Source: Lentzea sp. | GTDB taxonomy: Bacteria; Actinomycetota; Actinomycetes; Mycobacteriales; Pseudonocardiaceae | Length of the DNA stretch: 13,179 nt | Assembly: GCA_030146905.1 (NCBI GenBank) | Contig: JASLAV010001083.1 | Span: 1-13,179, forward strand | Direction of reading: 5' to 3' | Shown here: positions 5,193 to 11,885 of the stretch, in pieces | How the letters are laid out: the number at the start of each line of letters is the position of its first letter | How positions within the stretch are numbered: position 1 is the stretch's first letter | The notes under the pieces: model-generated | Databases searched by the model: none | What the model was told of the DNA's origin: nothing | Seen by the model: only the letters and a program-made list of their open reading frames with translations | Program-made: the position numbers and the translations under genes

Positions 5193-6832
5193 AGATCCCC
5201 CGCGTACGGCAGCTTGGACATGGCGTCCGAGGTCATCCACTCGCGCAGGCGGTGGGTGGCCCGGACGTCGTCCTCGTTGTACTCCAGCAACCTCCGCCGC
5301 TGGTCCGTGTCGAGCTCGTCGCCGTTCAGCCCCACGGCGGCGCGGTACCAGCGCATGGAGTTCTCGCCACCGGCCTCCGGGTCGCGCCACTGGAAGCCCG
5401 CGGCCGGCGCGATGATCTTCAGGCCCTTGCCGTGCGCGCACAGGAACTGCTCGCGGACGATGCCGAACAGGTCCACCCAGGCGTCGGAGCCGATGAACTC
5501 CTTCACCTGCGCGACGGTCGGGATGCCCGGCTTGCCCGCGAACCGCTCCGCCGACGCGAGCAGCCAGCGGTTCTCGGCCAGCTCGTTGTAGCAGTAGGCG
5601 CGGAACGACAGGCCGCGTGCCTTGGCGCGCAGGCGGATGCCGGACAGCCAGGTCCAGAACTCGGCGAACGAGCGGGCCTCGTCGTCGCACGGCAGCGCGT
5701 CCCACGTGACGAAGGCGCGGTAGCCGTGTTCCTCGTCGATGTCCTTGCCGGACAGCAGGCAGCCCCACATGTACGCGCCCAGGTCGCCGAAGCTCTCCAT
5801 GTCGACGTCGACCTCGACGTCCGCGCGCGGCACGTTCATCTCCGGCACGCGGCGCACCAGCGTCAGGTCGCGCAGCCAGGCCCGCGCCAGCACTACGGCG
5901 TCACCGAACGGCATGCCGACGAGCTGGACGGGGCCTGCCTCGCTGGGGTCGAACTCGGCCAGATTGTCCACTGTGGACAGGCCTGCCTTCCGCAACGCCA
6001 CGGCGTCCTCGCCGCGCACGACGAGGCTGACGTCCCTGCCCTGCTTGAGATCGCTGTCACACGTCGGCCACCACGGGCAGGTCTTGCAGTCGACGATCCG
6101 CGACGGCCGCGCCAGCGGTTCCTTCTCGTCCGCCGCCGCCATGGCCACGGCCAGGCGGTCGCTGAACCGCACGTCGTACTCGGCCAGGGCCGTGCGCCCA
6201 CCCGGCCACGTCGGGGCCTCGAGGTCGTGCCACAGCACGACGTCCGCGTCCATGCCGATCACGCCGCCGGTCGCGCGGCCGCTGCGGGCGTACCCGGCGG
6301 CCTGCAGCTGGCGCTGGGCGTGGGCCAGGCGCAGCTGGTCACGTGGCTGCGGGCGGACCTTGCGCAGCGGGTCCGCGCGGCTGCCGCCGGGCAGCGGCAT
6401 GGTCAGCGGGCTGGTGCGCGCGCCGTGGCCGGGATCGGTGATCTTGTGCCGGACCACGAGCACCGGCACGTACCCGGTGGTGTCCTTGACCAGCAGGTCG
6501 ATGCCGCCGCGACGGCCGCCGCGCGGATCACGGGGCAGGGCGGCGCCCCAGATGTACGGCGCGCCCATTTCCATCGCGGCCAGCGTCACGCGTTCCCGGT
6601 CCGCGCTGCGCACGTCCGGTCCGTTCGGCACCTCGAAGAGATTCGAGCCGAGGATTCTTCCGAGCGCGTCCGCCACCGCGCGGCGGTGGTTCGTCGCGTC
6701 CGCTTTCCGTTGTTCCGAAGCCGGATCCGGCGCCGCTTTGGGAGCGTCGCGCATCTCCGGATCGTTTTCGAGGTGCACCCGCCGCCGACAACGAGTGACC
6801 ACGCCGGCGTCTAGCTGCACCTGGGAAGTCAC
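5189..6832 (-). CDS. TM0106-family RecB-like nuclease with C-terminal RNase H-like (DEDD) domain
   Basis: A protein of about 547 residues. The N-terminal half resembles a Cas4/RecB PD-(D/E)XK nuclease with a probable 4Fe-4S cluster: C15, then C249-x2-C252-x5-C258 (the CKTCPWWPTC segment). The core strands are near GGIDLLV (D112) and PVLVVRHK (K130). The C-terminal half is a DEDDy-like exonuclease fold (YprB/RNase_H_2): DxE at D344/E346 and YNEDD at 518-522. The family is annotated as a putative nuclease of unknown DNA repair role. The acidic residue expected two positions before the lysine is Arg here. I prefer GTG 6832 (MTSQVQLDAGVVTRC) because TACCCT lies seven bases upstream; a TTG at 6874 would add 14 residues. 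The stop overlaps the SDR stop. Confidence 0.87.
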   Translation of the reverse strand: MTSQVQLDAGVVTRCRRRVHLENDPEMRDAPKAAPDPASEQRKADATNHRRAVADALGRILGSNLFEVPNGPDVRSADRERVTLAAMEMGAPYIWGAALPRDPRGGRRGGIDLLVKDTTGYVPVLVVRHKITDPGHGARTSPLTMPLPGGSRADPLRKVRPQPRDQLRLAHAQRQLQAAGYARSGRATGGVIGMDADVVLWHDLEAPTWPGGRTALAEYDVRFSDRLAVAMAAADEKEPLARPSRIVDCKTCPWWPTCDSDLKQGRDVSLVVRGEDAVALRKAGLSTVDNLAEFDPSEAGPVQLVGMPFGDAVVLARAWLRDLTLVRRVPEMNVPRADVEVDVDMESFGDLGAYMWGCLLSGKDIDEEHGYRAFVTWDALPCDDEARSFAEFWTWLSGIRLRAKARGLSFRAYCYNELAENRWLLASAERFAGKPGIPTVAQVKEFIGSDAWVDLFGIVREQFLCAHGKGLKIIAPAAGFQWRDPEAGGENSMRWYRAAVGLNGDELDTDQRRRLLEYNEDDVRATHRLREWMTSDAMSKLPYAGDL

Positions 6833-6839
6833 AGGATGC

Positions 6840-6845
6840 AGGGTA
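6840..6845 (-). promoter_or_regulatory. -10 element of a probable leaderless nuclease transcript
   Basis: TACCCT on the minus strand is followed by seven bases and GTG 6832-6830. It matches TANNNT at leaderless spacing, and no Shine-Dalgarno precedes the GTG. No clear -35 is found at 17-18 bp. Confidence 0.4.
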
Positions 6846-6915
6846 TGTCGCGAGTCGCGGAGATGTGTCGGCAACCTGGGCAGTAAGTTTCACGTGACTG
6901 AGGAGGTGTACCCGA

Positions 6916-7350
6916 ATGGCGCGCAAAGCGAAGGCCGGCTTCACGCCCAGCAGGGCCAAGAGCCTGGTCGGTGTCGCGAAGGTGGTGGCTCCCGCGCTCA
7001 TTCCGGTGCTGGCCCCGGTGATCGCCCGCGGAGCTGGCGTTTTGAGCGAGCAGTACGACAGGTTCCGCGCGCGGCGGCTCGGCATCGACGTCGCGGACAT
7101 CGGGAAGTACTCCGGATACGGCGCACGGCTGCACGCGCGAATTGTCGGCTTTTCGGAGTCGCTGGAGACTTTGCGCACGTCGGATTCCGAGTGGGTCACG
7201 AAGACCGAGGCGCGGCTCACCCAGCTCCTCGCCGCGGTGCGCGCCTCCGAGCGCATGCCGACGGCCCGGCGCAAAGCAGCGCACCGGGCCGTCGCGACCG
7301 ATCTGGAGATGTTGGAGCAGGAACTGCTCAGGCGCCTGAACGTGCGCTGA
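6916..7350 (+). CDS. DUF6474-like conserved actinobacterial protein
   Basis: A 144-residue basic protein. The Lys/Arg-rich N-terminus (MARKAKAGFTPSRAK) is followed by a hydrophobic Ala/Val/Pro helix at about residues 17-42, then a mostly helical charged remainder with possible coiled-coil propensity (about 75-140) ending in LEQELLRRLNVR. It resembles the DUF6474 family of Pseudonocardiaceae and relatives, whose function is unknown; the family name is from recollection of its features. The hydrophobic helix may bind the membrane, with the rest cytoplasmic. AGGAGGTG at 6901-6908 is a near-perfect ribosome binding site seven bases before the ATG, suggesting strong translation, and TAAGTT at 6884-6889 is a possible -10. 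It is divergent from the nuclease (83 bp), and its last 23 bp overlap the convergent BCCT gene. Confidence 0.8.
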   Translation: MARKAKAGFTPSRAKSLVGVAKVVAPALIPVLAPVIARGAGVLSEQYDRFRARRLGIDVADIGKYSGYGARLHARIVGFSESLETLRTSDSEWVTKTEARLTQLLAAVRASERMPTARRKAAHRAVATDLEMLEQELLRRLNVR

Positions 7351-8977
7351 CGTCCGGGGTCTTCCCGGTCACCTCGGCCACCGCCTTGACCGCCGCCTCC
7401 TCGACCACCTGACCGGGGTCGAGGTGAGCGGTGACCTCCTCCATGACCTCGGCGACGCGTTCCTCACGCCTGATCATCGGGTCCGAGCGCAGGTCCTTGG
7501 CCAGCGAGAAGCACAGGCCGATCATCACGACCATGAACGGCAGCGCCGCGATGATCGTCAGGTTCTGCAGGCCTGTCAGCGCGTTGGACCCGCCGACCAG
7601 CAGCATCACCGCGGCGACGGCACCGGTCAGCACGCCCCAGAAGACCACCACCGGCTTCTTCGGCTGGATCGTGCCCTCCTGCGAGAGCGTTCCCATCACG
7701 ATCGACGCGGCGTCCGCGCCGGACACGAAGAAGATCGCCACCAGGACCATGACCACGACGCCGGCGACGGTCGCCAGCGGGAACTGGTCCAGCAGCGAGA
7801 AGAGCTGGGACTCCGGTGTGGACTGACCGGCCAGGTCGGTCCCGTTGCGCTGCTGGAAGATCGCCGTGCCGCCCAGGATCGCGAACCACACCAGCGACAC
7901 GGCGGACGGCACCAGGATCACACCGGCCACGAACTGCTTGATCGTCCGGCCGCGCGAGATCCGCGCGATGAACATGCCGACGAACGGCGTCCACGAGATC
8001 CACCACGCCCAGTAGAAGATCGTCCACCCGGACAGCCACGCCCGGGTCCCGTCGCCACCGGAGGCGGCGGTCCTGCCCGCCATGTTCGCGAGCTCGCGGA
8101 AGTAGTCGCCCAGCGCGGTGGGCAGCAGGTTGAGGATGAAGACCGTCGGGCCGACCACGAACAGGAACAGCGCCAGCACCACGGCCAGCACCATGTTGAT
8201 GTTCGACAGCCACTGGATGCCCTTCGCGACACCCGACACGGCCGAGGCGACGAACGCCACGGTCAGCACGGCGATGATCGCGACCAGCACGCCCTTGCCG
8301 ACGCTGCCCGCCCACCCGGCCGCCTCCAGCCCGCTGCCGATCTGCAGGGCACCGAGACCGAGCGAGGCGGCGGAGCCGAAGAGGGTCGCGAAGATGGCCA
8401 TCACGTCGATGGCACGTCCCCAGCCGGACGCGGCGTGGCGCCCCAGCAGCGGGGCGAACGCGGAGCTGATCAGCGAGGACCTGCCGCGGCGGAAGCTGCC
8501 GTACGCGATGGCGACGCCGACGACGGCGTAGATCGCCCACGGGTGCAGCGTCCAGTGGAAGAGCGTGGTGGCCATGGCGGTCTCGAGGGGATCGCCCTCA
8601 CTGCCGGGCGGCGGCTTCACGTAGTGGGTCAGCGGCTCGTTGACGCCGTAGAACATCAACCCGATGCCCATGCCGGCGCTGAACATCATCGCGACCCACG
8701 AAACCGTCTTGAACTCGGGTTTCTCGTCGTCGCGGCCGAGCGGGATCTTGCCGTAGCGGCTGAACGCGAGCCACAGCGCGAAGATCACGAAACCGGAGGC
8801 CGAGATCACAAAGGCCCAGCCCAGGTTCTGGATGATCCAGCCGAGCGCAGCCTTCGACGCGGCGGCCAGCGAGTCTGTTCCGACGATCCCCCAGGTCACG
8901 AACGCAAGCGTGAGACCTGCGGCAACGCCGAAGACGACCCGGTCGGTACGGCCCGGCTCGTCGCATTGAACGGTCAT
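7328..8977 (-). CDS. BCCT-family betaine/quaternary ammonium transporter
   Basis: A protein of 549 residues with about twelve transmembrane helices, the normal BCCT length. BCCT carriers import betaine, choline, carnitine or similar solutes with Na+ or H+ for osmoprotection. The glycine motif GMGIG at 102-106 matches the betaine/Na+ type (BetP-like). The aromatic substrate box is complete: W142, W147 and Y150 in HWTLHPWAIY (helix 4), and W325, W326 and W329 in WWISWTPFVG (helix 8 signature). The C-terminal tail is acidic then Ala/Val-rich and lacks the long basic sensor tail of BetP, so osmosensing may differ. Start ATG 8977 gives MTVQCDEPGRTDR, a typical cytoplasmic N-terminus; a longer frame to 9046 runs into the divergent gene. 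Substrate choice is inferred. Confidence 0.93.
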   Translation of the reverse strand: MTVQCDEPGRTDRVVFGVAAGLTLAFVTWGIVGTDSLAAASKAALGWIIQNLGWAFVISASGFVIFALWLAFSRYGKIPLGRDDEKPEFKTVSWVAMMFSAGMGIGLMFYGVNEPLTHYVKPPPGSEGDPLETAMATTLFHWTLHPWAIYAVVGVAIAYGSFRRGRSSLISSAFAPLLGRHAASGWGRAIDVMAIFATLFGSAASLGLGALQIGSGLEAAGWAGSVGKGVLVAIIAVLTVAFVASAVSGVAKGIQWLSNINMVLAVVLALFLFVVGPTVFILNLLPTALGDYFRELANMAGRTAASGGDGTRAWLSGWTIFYWAWWISWTPFVGMFIARISRGRTIKQFVAGVILVPSAVSLVWFAILGGTAIFQQRNGTDLAGQSTPESQLFSLLDQFPLATVAGVVVMVLVAIFFVSGADAASIVMGTLSQEGTIQPKKPVVVFWGVLTGAVAAVMLLVGGSNALTGLQNLTIIAALPFMVVMIGLCFSLAKDLRSDPMIRREERVAEVMEEVTAHLDPGQVVEEAAVKAVAEVTGKTPDVSARSGA

Positions 8978-8983
8978 GCGGCC

Positions 8984-9027
8984 CCGATTACCCGCTCGTA
9001 GACCGATCCAAACTCCTCCGATTACCC
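8984..9027. repeat. 10-bp direct repeat in the BCCT/copper operon divergent promoter
   Basis: CCGATTACCC occurs at 8984-8993 and again at 9018-9027, 34 bp apart start to start (about three helical turns). It lies in the 59-bp gap between two divergent genes, and the second copy overlaps the probable -10 of the + strand gene. Possible operator pair; regulator unknown. Confidence 0.45.
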
Positions 9028-9028
9028 T
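8999..9028 (+). promoter_or_regulatory. probable leaderless promoter of the copper operon
   Basis: TAGACC at 8999-9004 (-35-like) is separated by 18 bp from TACCCT at 9023-9028 (TANNNT -10), and eight bases later is GTG 9037. The gene lacks a Shine-Dalgarno, consistent with transcription starting at the GTG. Confidence 0.45.
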
Positions 9029-9036
9029 CAATCCTC

Positions 9037-9552
9037 GTGAGTACACGGTCGAACGAGTTGCGCATCCTCCGCGGTGCCGCGCTCGCGTCGACCTCTGCCG
9101 CGCTGACGATCGCCGCCCACGGGCTGGGCGGCGGTGAGCTGTCCGAGTTCATCCACGCGTTGCCGCTGGTGGTGCTGATCGCGTTCGCGGCGGCGTCGCT
9201 CGCCGACAAGCGCACCGGCAGGCTGTCGGTCATGGCCGGGCTCGGCACGGCCCAGCTCGCGCAGCACCTGCTGCTGACGTGGGTCACCCACGAGCACACG
9301 AACACGCTCACCTGGCCGATGTTCGCGGCACACCTCGTCGCCGCGACGCTGACCGGTCTGCTGTTGTTCCACGCGGAAACCGCCCTGTTCAGGCTGTTCG
9401 CCGCCGTCACGCGCCTGATCCCCCGCAGGCTCGCGCCGCTGATCGCCACCGGGCCGGTGCGGACGCTCACCAGCACGCCGTACGTCCAGAACGCGCACTA
9501 CCTGGTCGTGACGCGCGCGAATCGGCGGCGGGGCCCGCCCAGTGACTCCTGA
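9037..9552 (+). CDS. His-containing integral membrane protein leading the copper operon
   Basis: A 171-residue protein with about four hydrophobic helices (roughly residues 12-30, 40-57, 64-84 and 93-113), then a basic C-terminal tail. Eight histidines occur (28, 40, 77, 85, 87, 99, 112 and 154). Several lie in or next to the helices, including HEH at 85-87 between helices 3 and 4. This fits a metal-related membrane protein, but I recognise no named family. Start GTG 9037 is preferred because a -10-like TACCCT lies eight bases upstream. It is followed after 49 bp by ycnI, copC and copD on the same strand, with a hairpin linking its stop codon to the ycnI ribosome binding site. This makes it a probable operon member and a candidate copper-uptake accessory; that role is inference from context. 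Confidence 0.75.
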   Translation: MSTRSNELRILRGAALASTSAALTIAAHGLGGGELSEFIHALPLVVLIAFAAASLADKRTGRLSVMAGLGTAQLAQHLLLTWVTHEHTNTLTWPMFAAHLVAATLTGLLLFHAETALFRLFAAVTRLIPRRLAPLIATGPVRTLTSTPYVQNAHYLVVTRANRRRGPPSDS

Positions 9553-9591
9553 TCATCCGCATCCCCTGCTGGAACCCCTTGCAATCAGGAG
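9546..9591 (+). promoter_or_regulatory. hairpin linking the upstream stop codon to the ycnI ribosome binding site
   Basis: CTCCTGAT at 9546-9553 is exactly complementary to ATCAGGAG at 9584-9591. The right arm contains AGGAG, the ycnI Shine-Dalgarno. The left arm contains the TGA (9550-9552) of the preceding gene, so a ribosome finishing that gene would open the stem. This suits translational coupling. The 30-base loop makes the stem only moderately stable. Confidence 0.4.
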
Positions 9592-9601
9592 CCACAACTT
9601 C

Positions 9602-10336
9602 ATGTCGACCAACCGTTTTGGCGTGCGCACGCTCGCCGTACTCGCCGTTGCCGGAATCGCAGTGCTCGGCACCCCGACCATCGCATCGGCGCACGTCAGC
9701 GCCCAGCCCGCGGAGTTCACGCAGGGCGGCCGCGCCACGTTCGCCTTCCGCGTCCCGAACGAGCGGGACAACGCGGGCACCACCAAGATCGAGGTGACGC
9801 TGCCGCAGGACACCCCGCTCACCTCGGTGCGCACCAAGCCGCTGGCCGGCTGGAAGGCCGAGGTCGTCAAGGGCAAGCTCGACAAGCCCGTGACCGTCGC
9901 CGGCAAGGAGGTCACCGAGGCGTTCAAGACGATCACCTGGACCGCCGACCCCGGTGTGAAGATCGGCGTCAACGAGTACCAGGAGTTCTTCGTAGCGCTC
10001 GGCACCCTGCCGGAGGGCAAGGACAAGCTGGAGCTCCCGACCAAGCAGACCTACGAGAACGGCGAGGTCGTGGACTGGGCGCAGCCGGCCGGTGCCGACG
10101 GCAAGGAGCCGGAGCACCCGGCGCCCGCGCTGAAGCTCGCCCCGAAGGCCGCCGGTGCCGACGACCACGGCCACGGCACGGCTCCGGCCGCCAGCACCAC
10201 CGCCGACACGCACGAGGCGTCGGCTGCCGGTTCCGACAAGACCGCCCGCTACCTCGGTGGCGCCGGTCTGGCCGTCGGCGCGCTCGGCCTCGGCTTCGGC
10301 GTCGGCGCGATCCTGCGTTCGAGGCGCAAGGCATGA
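9602..10336 (+). CDS. ycnI: YcnI family copper-binding protein (DUF1775)
   Basis: A 244-residue protein with a Sec signal peptide (residues 1-30, ending ASA) and mature N-terminus HVSAQPAEF. In YcnI proteins this first histidine, with a conserved Glu and Trp, binds Cu(II) in a monohistidine brace; here these are H31, E54 (in VPNERDN) and probably W159 (in VVDWAQP). The DUF1775 beta-domain spans about 31-180. It is followed by a low-complexity linker with HGH at 189-191, one transmembrane helix at about 217-238 and a basic RSRRKA tail, so it is anchored outside the membrane. ATG 9602 is chosen because AGGAG lies ten bases before it and the signal peptide begins there. Its stop overlaps the copC start (ATGA). 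Likely role: copper chaperoning to CopC/CopD. Confidence 0.92.
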   Translation: MSTNRFGVRTLAVLAVAGIAVLGTPTIASAHVSAQPAEFTQGGRATFAFRVPNERDNAGTTKIEVTLPQDTPLTSVRTKPLAGWKAEVVKGKLDKPVTVAGKEVTEAFKTITWTADPGVKIGVNEYQEFFVALGTLPEGKDKLELPTKQTYENGEVVDWAQPAGADGKEPEHPAPALKLAPKAAGADDHGHGTAPAASTTADTHEASAAGSDKTARYLGGAGLAVGALGLGFGVGAILRSRRKA

Positions 10337-10869
10337 AGCGAGCGCTAATCGCGTTCCTGTTCGCCGGTGCGGCCGTGCTCGCCACGGCCGCCCCCGCGGC
10401 GGCGCACAACGCACTGATCAGCAGCGACCCGAAGGACAAGACCTCGCTGGAGGCCGGCCCGTCCACGGTCACGCTGACGTTCGACCAGGACGTGCAGGGC
10501 GGCAAGGACATCAACACGATCTCGGTGGTCGACGCCGACGGCGGCCACTACGAGGTCGCGGGCGACCCGACGATCAAGGACAACACGGTCTCCACGAAGG
10601 TCAACGCGCTCGGCAAGGCCGGTCAGTACAAGATCGGCTACCGGATCCTGTCCGCGGACGGCCACCCGGTCTCCGGTGAGCTGACGTTCACGCTGACCAA
10701 GGACGGCACCGGCACGCCGACCACACCGGCGAACGCGAACGCCTCCGGCGACAGCGACTCCGGTGGCGGCATCCCGCTCTGGGTCTGGATCGTCGGTGCC
10801 GTGGTGCTGCTCGGTGGCGGCGTGTTCTTCGCGTTGCGCAGCGGAGGATCCGGGGGCGCGAAGGCATGA
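10333..10869 (+). CDS. copC: CopC-domain copper resistance/uptake protein, membrane-anchored
   Basis: A 178-residue protein. The signal peptide ends APAAA at residue 24, giving mature HNALISSDP; the N-terminal His is the main Cu(II) ligand in CopC proteins. The CopC beta-sandwich runs to about residue 122. It includes LTFDQDV near 48-54 and SADGHPVSGELTFTL at 107-121, where D109 and H111 would complete the Cu(II) site. There is no Met-rich loop, so the Cu(I) site of Pseudomonas CopC is absent. A Gly/Asn/Asp-rich linker and one transmembrane helix (about 148-167) tether it to the outer membrane face. Both ends overlap by ATGA with ycnI and copD, so translation is coupled and equal output is likely. 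Confidence 0.93.
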   Translation: MKRALIAFLFAGAAVLATAAPAAAHNALISSDPKDKTSLEAGPSTVTLTFDQDVQGGKDINTISVVDADGGHYEVAGDPTIKDNTVSTKVNALGKAGQYKIGYRILSADGHPVSGELTFTLTKDGTGTPTTPANANASGDSDSGGGIPLWVWIVGAVVLLGGGVFFALRSGGSGGAKA

Positions 10870-11885
10870 GCGACGTCCGGACCACCGCCCCCACCCACTA
10901 CCGCGTGCTCGCCGGCCTGGTGTTCGGCTCGCTCGCGGGCATCGCCCTCGGCCTCGTGCTGGCACCACCGGTCGTGGTCGCCGGGGTCGTGGACGCCGGG
11001 GCGGCGGTCCGGTACGGCCTGCCGGTCACCCGCGTGCTGCTGGACGTGTCGGCCACCGTCGTCGTCGGCCTGTCGATCCTGCCGAAGCTGCTCGGCTTCG
11101 ACCGTCCCACGCACACCGAGCCGGTCATGCGGCTCGCCCGGCCCGCCGCGGTGGTCGCCGCGGCGGTCTGGGTGGTGACGGCACTGCTCGCGATCGTCCT
11201 GCAGGCCGCGGAGCTGCGGCCGGGCAGCGACGTCAGCGTCGGCAACGCGATCGACTACATCGCGACGGTCGGCGCGGGCAAGGGTCTGCTGTTCAGCGCG
11301 GCCTGCGCGTTCCTCTACCTGCTGGTCGGCGTGATGGCGGTGCGCAGCGGCGAGTCCGTGCCCGCCGAGCTGCGAATTCTCGTCGCGATGTTCGGCCTGC
11401 TGCCGATCCCGGTCACCGGCCACGCCTCCAACTGGAAGTACCACGACTACTCGATGGTCTCCATGGAGCTGCACGTGCTGGGCGCGGCGGCGTGGGCGGG
11501 CGGGCTCGGCGCGTTGATGGCGCTGGTCGCCCACCGCAAGGGTCTGCTCGCGGTCGCGCTGCCGAAGTTCTCCAGGATCGCGACGATCAGCCTCGTCGTC
11601 GTCACGGTGACCGGCCTGTTCAACGGGCTGCTGGAGCTGATCCTCAACCCGGTGGTGCCGTTCCCGCAGTCGATGTTCACCACCGGCTACGGCCTGCTGT
11701 TCATCGGCAAGGCGGTGTGCGCGGTCGCGGTCGCGGTGCTCGGCGCGCGCATCCGGTGGAAGCTGCTGCCGCAGATCTCCCGGCACCAGACCACGGCGAT
11801 CGTGCAGTGGGCGGTTCTGGAGATCACCATCATGGGCCTGGCGTTCGGCCTGGCCGTCGTGCTGAGCCGCGCGCCGGTCAGCTGA
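10866..11885 (+). CDS. copD: CopD-family copper membrane transporter
   Basis: A 339-residue polytopic membrane protein with about eight or nine helices. It contains the CopD-typical conserved-His region GHASNWKYHDY at 185-195, then ELHVLGAAAWAGGLGAL around 201-217 (H186, H193, H203 and W210). CopD proteins are thought to move copper across the inner membrane, working with periplasmic or extracytoplasmic CopC; import is the usual view, mechanism unproven. Many actinobacterial CopD proteins are fused to a CtaG domain and nearly twice as long; this one is not. It overlaps copC by ATGA and is the last gene of the operon; its stop overlaps the convergent LysR stop by eight bases. Confidence 0.92.
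   Translation: MSDVRTTAPTHYRVLAGLVFGSLAGIALGLVLAPPVVVAGVVDAGAAVRYGLPVTRVLLDVSATVVVGLSILPKLLGFDRPTHTEPVMRLARPAAVVAAAVWVVTALLAIVLQAAELRPGSDVSVGNAIDYIATVGAGKGLLFSAACAFLYLLVGVMAVRSGESVPAELRILVAMFGLLPIPVTGHASNWKYHDYSMVSMELHVLGAAAWAGGLGALMALVAHRKGLLAVALPKFSRIATISLVVVTVTGLFNGLLELILNPVVPFPQSMFTTGYGLLFIGKAVCAVAVAVLGARIRWKLLPQISRHQTTAIVQWAVLEITIMGLAFGLAVVLSRAPVS

Noticed and set aside
5252..6814. Long open frame (520 codons) on the + strand over the nuclease gene
   Set aside because: Low-complexity Arg/Val/His-rich translation with no family features; a typical mirror of a high-GC gene on the opposite strand.
7424..9001. Long open frame (525 codons) on the + strand over the BCCT gene
   Set aside because: His/Asp/Arg/Gln-rich shadow of the transporter codons; the minus-strand frame has unmistakable BCCT motifs.
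8978..9046. Upstream-extended start of the BCCT gene at 9046
   Set aside because: It would overlap the start of the divergent membrane protein and adds residues atypical of BCCT N-termini.
9542..9601. Upstream start of ycnI at 9542
   Set aside because: It adds 20 polar residues before the signal peptide and overlaps the preceding gene; AGGAG at 9587-9591 supports ATG 9602.
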